Shown: piece by piece, positions 61,111-64,000 of the stretch
How positions within the stretch are numbered: position 1 is the first letter of the stretch
Layout: the number at the start of each line of letters is the position of its first letter
From: Stutzerimonas stutzeri
Lineage (GTDB): Bacteria; Pseudomonadota; Gammaproteobacteria; Pseudomonadales; Pseudomonadaceae
Direction of reading: 5' to 3'
Assembly (NCBI RefSeq): GCF_002909485.1
Contig: NZ_PPXG01000006.1
Span: 186,001-250,000, forward strand
DNA length: 64,000 nucleotides
The notes under the pieces: model-generated
Seen by the model: only the letters and a program-made list of their open reading frames with translations
Databases searched by the model: none
Told to the model about the DNA's origin: nothing
Made by a program: the position numbers and the translations under genes

Positions 61111-62007
61111 ATGAACCGGAACCGCAATAAGCTGCTCGCCCTTTCTCTATCTGCCACGCTGGGCGCAGTGCCGCTGCTGCTGCACGCACAGGAGCCAGCC
61201 CAGCAGCGGACGCTCGGCTCGGTGGAGCGCAGCCACGCCAGCCAGGCCCGCGCCCTGCTCGACAATGCCGTGCTGACCTTCCAGGCCAAGGGCCCGGAGC
61301 AGGCACTGGCCGTCTTCAACGACCGTAACGGCGAATACGTGAACGGCCAGTACTACATCTTCGTGCTCGGCGAGGACGGCACCATGCAGGCCAGTAGTGG
61401 TCCTTCGGCCGCCCTAGTGGGGCTGAACGTCGGCGAGCTCAAGGATGCTGCCGGCAAGTCGTTCATCCGAGAAATCCTCGACAAATCGGCCAAGCAGGAC
61501 AGTGGCGAGGTCGAGTACCAGTGGCTCAACCCGGCCGACAACAAGGTCGAGAACAAGATCAGCCAGTTCCGCAAGGTCGGCGACCATGTGCTCTGCGTCG
61601 GTTACTACATTCCGCGCGCCACCGCCGAGCACGCCAAGGCGCTGCTCGACCGCGCCGTGCAGCAGGTCAAGGACAAGGGTGCCGAGGCGGCCTTCCGCAA
61701 CTTCAACGACCCGCGTGGCGGCTTCGTCTTCAACGACGAGTACGTCTTCGTCATCGGCCTCGACGATGGTCGCTACCGCGCCAGCGGCAGCTCGCCGAAC
61801 CTGGTGGGTGTCGATGTGCGCAACGTCAACGACGCCGCCGGCAAGCCGCTGTTCAAGGAGATGATCGAACTGGCGCGCAAGCAGGGCTCCGGCAGCGTCG
61901 ACTATGTCTGGCGCAACCCGGCGACCAATGCGGTCGAGCAGAAGCACACGCTGATCCGGCGGGTCGACGACGTGCTGCTCGGCGTGGGTTACTACACCCG
62001 TCCCTGA
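61111..62007 (+). CDS. Periplasmic protein with two tandem Cache domains
   Basis: 298 residues. Signal peptide (about 1-25, LLLHA-QE). Two homologous halves: ALLDNAVLTFQAKGPEQALAVFND onward, and ALLDRAVQQVKDKGAEAAFRNFND onward, each ending in VGYY(I/T)P/RP. Single-Cache (sCache_2-like) sensors, here without any TM or signalling domain, so it may be a soluble sensor or binding protein. AGGAG (about 61100) precedes the ATG. Confidence 0.87.
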   Translation: MNRNRNKLLALSLSATLGAVPLLLHAQEPAQQRTLGSVERSHASQARALLDNAVLTFQAKGPEQALAVFNDRNGEYVNGQYYIFVLGEDGTMQASSGPSAALVGLNVGELKDAAGKSFIREILDKSAKQDSGEVEYQWLNPADNKVENKISQFRKVGDHVLCVGYYIPRATAEHAKALLDRAVQQVKDKGAEAAFRNFNDPRGGFVFNDEYVFVIGLDDGRYRASGSSPNLVGVDVRNVNDAAGKPLFKEMIELARKQGSGSVDYVWRNPATNAVEQKHTLIRRVDDVLLGVGYYTRP

Positions 62008-62149
62008 ACGGCGCGCCAGACAGGCGCTTTATGACGTTTCGGTGAACGGGGCCGACGGGCCAGGGTCAATCGAGTATCCCCGGTGAAGATCTGCGTCCTT
62101 GTGACGCAGGCTTTCGTCGTTGCTGCTCGATGAGGCAGGAGCCCGACCG

Positions 62150-63841
62150 ATGCTGACCCTGTTGCACCTGTTGTCGTCTATCGCCCTGCTGGTCTGGGGT
62201 ACGCATATCGTGCGTACCGGGATCATGCGGGTGTATGGCTCGCACCTACGACGGGCGCTCGGCCAGAGCATGGGCAATGCGCCGCTGGCCTTCGGCGCCG
62301 GTATCGGCGTCACGGCGCTGGTACAGAGCAGCAACGCCACCGCGCTGCTGGCCATATCCTTCGTCGCCCAAGGCCTGATGGCGCTGCCCACGGCGCTGGC
62401 GATCATGCTCGGGGCGGATGTCGGCACGGCGCTGATGGCCCGCGTGCTGACCCTCGATCTTTCCTGGCTATCGCCGCTGCTGACGCTGCTTGGCGTCTGC
62501 CTGTTCCTCTCGCGCAAACAGACTCGCGCCGGCCAGATCGGCCGCGTGCTGATCGGCCTCGGCCTGATCATTCTTGCCCTGCAGCTGATCGTGCACGCCG
62601 CCGAGCCGATCACCGAGGCGCGCGGCATGCAGGTGCTCTTCTCTTCCCTGGCCGGCGACACCCTGCTCGCCGTGCTGGTGGGTGCGCTATTCGCCGTGCT
62701 TTCGTATTCCAGCCTCGCTGCCGTACTGCTGACCTCGACGCTGGCCGGCGCCGGCCTGATCAGCCTGCCGGTGGCGCTCGGCCTAGTGATCGGCGCCAAC
62801 ATCGGCAGCGGTCTGCTCGCCTGGTTCAACGCCAGCCTGCAGCCGGCCTCGGCGCGGCGGGTGGCGCTGGGCAACCTGCTGTACAAACTGGCCGGCCTCA
62901 TCGTGCTGCCTTTCCTCGTCCCGCTTGTGGCCTGGATGGACGGCCTGGGCTACAGCGCGCAGACCCAGGTGATTGGTTTCCATCTGGTCTACAACAGCCT
63001 GCGTTGCCTGGTCCTGCTGCCGACCGTTAAACCGATGGCGAGCCTGTGCGAATACCTGTTACCGGAACGCGCGTTGGACAACGGCGTGGCGCAACCGCGA
63101 CACCTCGACCCCGCCGCGCTGGACACACCGAGCTTGGCGTTGGCCAACGCCGTTCGTGAAACCCTGCGCATCGGCGACACGGTGGAGCTGATGCTGGCGC
63201 GATTGCTTGAGGTGCTGCGCGAAGACCGGCCCGACGCCGGCGAGGAGATCCGCCGGTTGGACGACGACGTCGATGCGCTCTATAGCGGCGTCAAGCTCTA
63301 CCTGGCACAAATGCCCCGCGAAGACCTGGCCGACCAGGAAGGTCGACGCTGGGCAGAAATCATCGAGCTGGCGATCAACCTCGAACAGGCCGGCGATATC
63401 GTCGAACATATGGCGAGCAAGGTGCAGCACCTCAAGACGTCCAAGCGTCGCTCGTTCTCCGACAGTGGGCTGGAAGAACTCGGACAATTGCATGCGCTAC
63501 TCAGCGCCAATCTGCGCTTGGGCCTTTCAGTGTTCATCTCCGGCGATTCCCACGGCGCTCGGCAGCTGCTGCAGCAGAAACGTCAGTTCCGCAAGCTGGA
63601 GCGCGAGCTGGCGCATTCCCATGTGCAACGCCTGCGTCAGCAGGTGGTGGAAAGCATCGAAACCAGCGCCGCACACCTGGAACTGATCGCCGACATGAAA
63701 CGCCTGAACTCGTTGTTCTGCAGTGCGGCCTATCCAGCGCTGGAAGGCCCCGGTGGGAGCAAGGCACGCCACCCGAGCGAGCCCCGGGCTGCGCGCGACA
63801 GGCAAATAAAGGAGCAACCGCTGCCAGGGCGACCCGCTTAG
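62150..63841 (+). CDS. Na/Pi cotransporter family protein with PhoU-like C-terminus (second copy)
   Basis: 563 residues. TM1 TLLHLLSSIALLVWG; two Na/Pi repeats with TALVQSSNATALL and VLSYSSLAAVLL; from about 330 a helical PhoU-like region (LEQAGDIVEHMASKVQHL). The start is MLTLLHLLSS at 62150, with AGGAG 9 nt upstream. It differs clearly in sequence from the 19151-20986 protein. It may lower or raise cytosolic phosphate. Confidence 0.88.
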   Translation: MLTLLHLLSSIALLVWGTHIVRTGIMRVYGSHLRRALGQSMGNAPLAFGAGIGVTALVQSSNATALLAISFVAQGLMALPTALAIMLGADVGTALMARVLTLDLSWLSPLLTLLGVCLFLSRKQTRAGQIGRVLIGLGLIILALQLIVHAAEPITEARGMQVLFSSLAGDTLLAVLVGALFAVLSYSSLAAVLLTSTLAGAGLISLPVALGLVIGANIGSGLLAWFNASLQPASARRVALGNLLYKLAGLIVLPFLVPLVAWMDGLGYSAQTQVIGFHLVYNSLRCLVLLPTVKPMASLCEYLLPERALDNGVAQPRHLDPAALDTPSLALANAVRETLRIGDTVELMLARLLEVLREDRPDAGEEIRRLDDDVDALYSGVKLYLAQMPREDLADQEGRRWAEIIELAINLEQAGDIVEHMASKVQHLKTSKRRSFSDSGLEELGQLHALLSANLRLGLSVFISGDSHGARQLLQQKRQFRKLERELAHSHVQRLRQQVVESIETSAAHLELIADMKRLNSLFCSAAYPALEGPGGSKARHPSEPRAARDRQIKEQPLPGRPA

Positions 63842-63910
63842 TGGGCTGTCGGGGCGGCGAACGCCGCAACACTGAGTTAGACGAACGCCCGGCTCCTCAC
63901 CACCAATAAA

Positions 63911-63942
63911 AAACCCCGGCCATGGATCCATGGCCGGGGTTT
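63911..63942. terminator. Bidirectional palindromic terminator
   Basis: Perfect 32-bp palindrome AAACCCCGGCCATGGA / TCCATGGCCGGGGTTT, flanked by an A-tract on the left. Sits between the Na/Pi gene and a convergent gene at the window edge. Confidence 0.88.
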
Positions 63943-63966
63943 CCGATTGCTAGCGACTGCTGCCGA

Positions 63967-64000
63967 TCAACGCTGCTTGCGTCGCCGCTGCAGCCAGACG
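63967..64000 (-). CDS. 3' end of an unidentified convergent gene (partial)
   Basis: On the minus strand the last codons before TGA (stop at 63969-63967) read VWLQRRRKQR, a basic tail. The bidirectional terminator just beyond supports a real gene end here. Too little to identify. Confidence 0.4.
   Translation of the reverse strand, partial: VWLQRRRKQR

Overview
The window is about 64 kb of GC-rich chromosomal DNA from a Pseudomonas-type gammaproteobacterium, most likely the Pseudomonas stutzeri group (Stutzerimonas). The gene order rpoH-ftsX-ftsE-ftsY / two M16 peptidases-rsmD / yheT-like hydrolase / laoR-laoC-laoB-laoA / coaD-fdx-ggt / Na-Pi symporter / mutM / HDOD / pfpI / methyltransferase / ilvD / NCS2 permease / phosphoesterase / folA / glpQ matches, from memory, the P. 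aeruginosa PAO1 PA0347-PA0376 region read backwards. No rRNA, tRNA, CRISPR array, prophage or insertion sequence was recognised. Almost everything is ordinary core or near-core chromosome.

Layout. 0.2-2.8 kb: hybrid CHASE/PAS sensor kinase. 2.8-6.8 kb (minus): rpoH and the divisome/SRP-receptor operon ftsY-ftsE-ftsX. 7.0-10.5 kb: paired M16 peptidases and rsmD. 10.5-16.5 kb: an esterase and the long-chain alcohol oxidation locus laoR / laoCBA, with a clear TetR-type operator inside a strong promoter. 16.6-19.2 kb: coaD, fdx, ggt. 19.2-26.1 kb: Na/Pi symporter, mutM, HDOD protein, pfpI, RlmI-like methyltransferase, and a secreted polyester-hydrolase-like serine hydrolase. 26.6-36.4 kb: ilvD, DUF4153 membrane protein, xanthine/uracil-type permease, FAD oxidoreductase, phosphoesterase, YitT protein, folA, glpQ. 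36.7-41.4 kb: a DUF2868/DUF3482 (GTPase) pair, EamA exporter and a divergent LysR regulator. 41.6-48.6 kb (minus): pstS-pstC-pstA-pstB-phoU. 48.8-51.9 kb: thioesterase, diguanylate cyclase, AEC transporter, small membrane protein. 52.1-60.9 kb (minus): recC-recB-recD. 61.1-63.8 kb: tandem-Cache periplasmic protein and a second Na/Pi symporter, then a palindromic terminator and the 3' tip of another gene.

How the genes work together. Phosphate is the main functional theme. It includes the high-affinity Pst transporter with PhoU, two Na/Pi-type symporters carrying C-terminal PhoU-like regions, and a periplasmic glycerophosphodiesterase. 7-4-7-4-7 Pho-box arrays precede pstS and pstC, and a weaker candidate precedes glpQ. 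Other units are stress control of rpoH (overlapping AlgU-type and sigma70-type promoters), long-chain alcohol/aldehyde oxidation (Lao), and double-strand-break repair (RecBCD).

Most worth following up: the nested lao operator/promoter; the rpoH dual promoter; the Pho boxes and a long hairpin abutting the pstC Pho box; REP-like elements on either side of phoU; the PETase-like secreted hydrolase inserted next to ilvD; and the translationally coupled DUF2868-DUF3482 GTPase pair. I did not find a convincing new multi-gene defence or mobile system, and say so.
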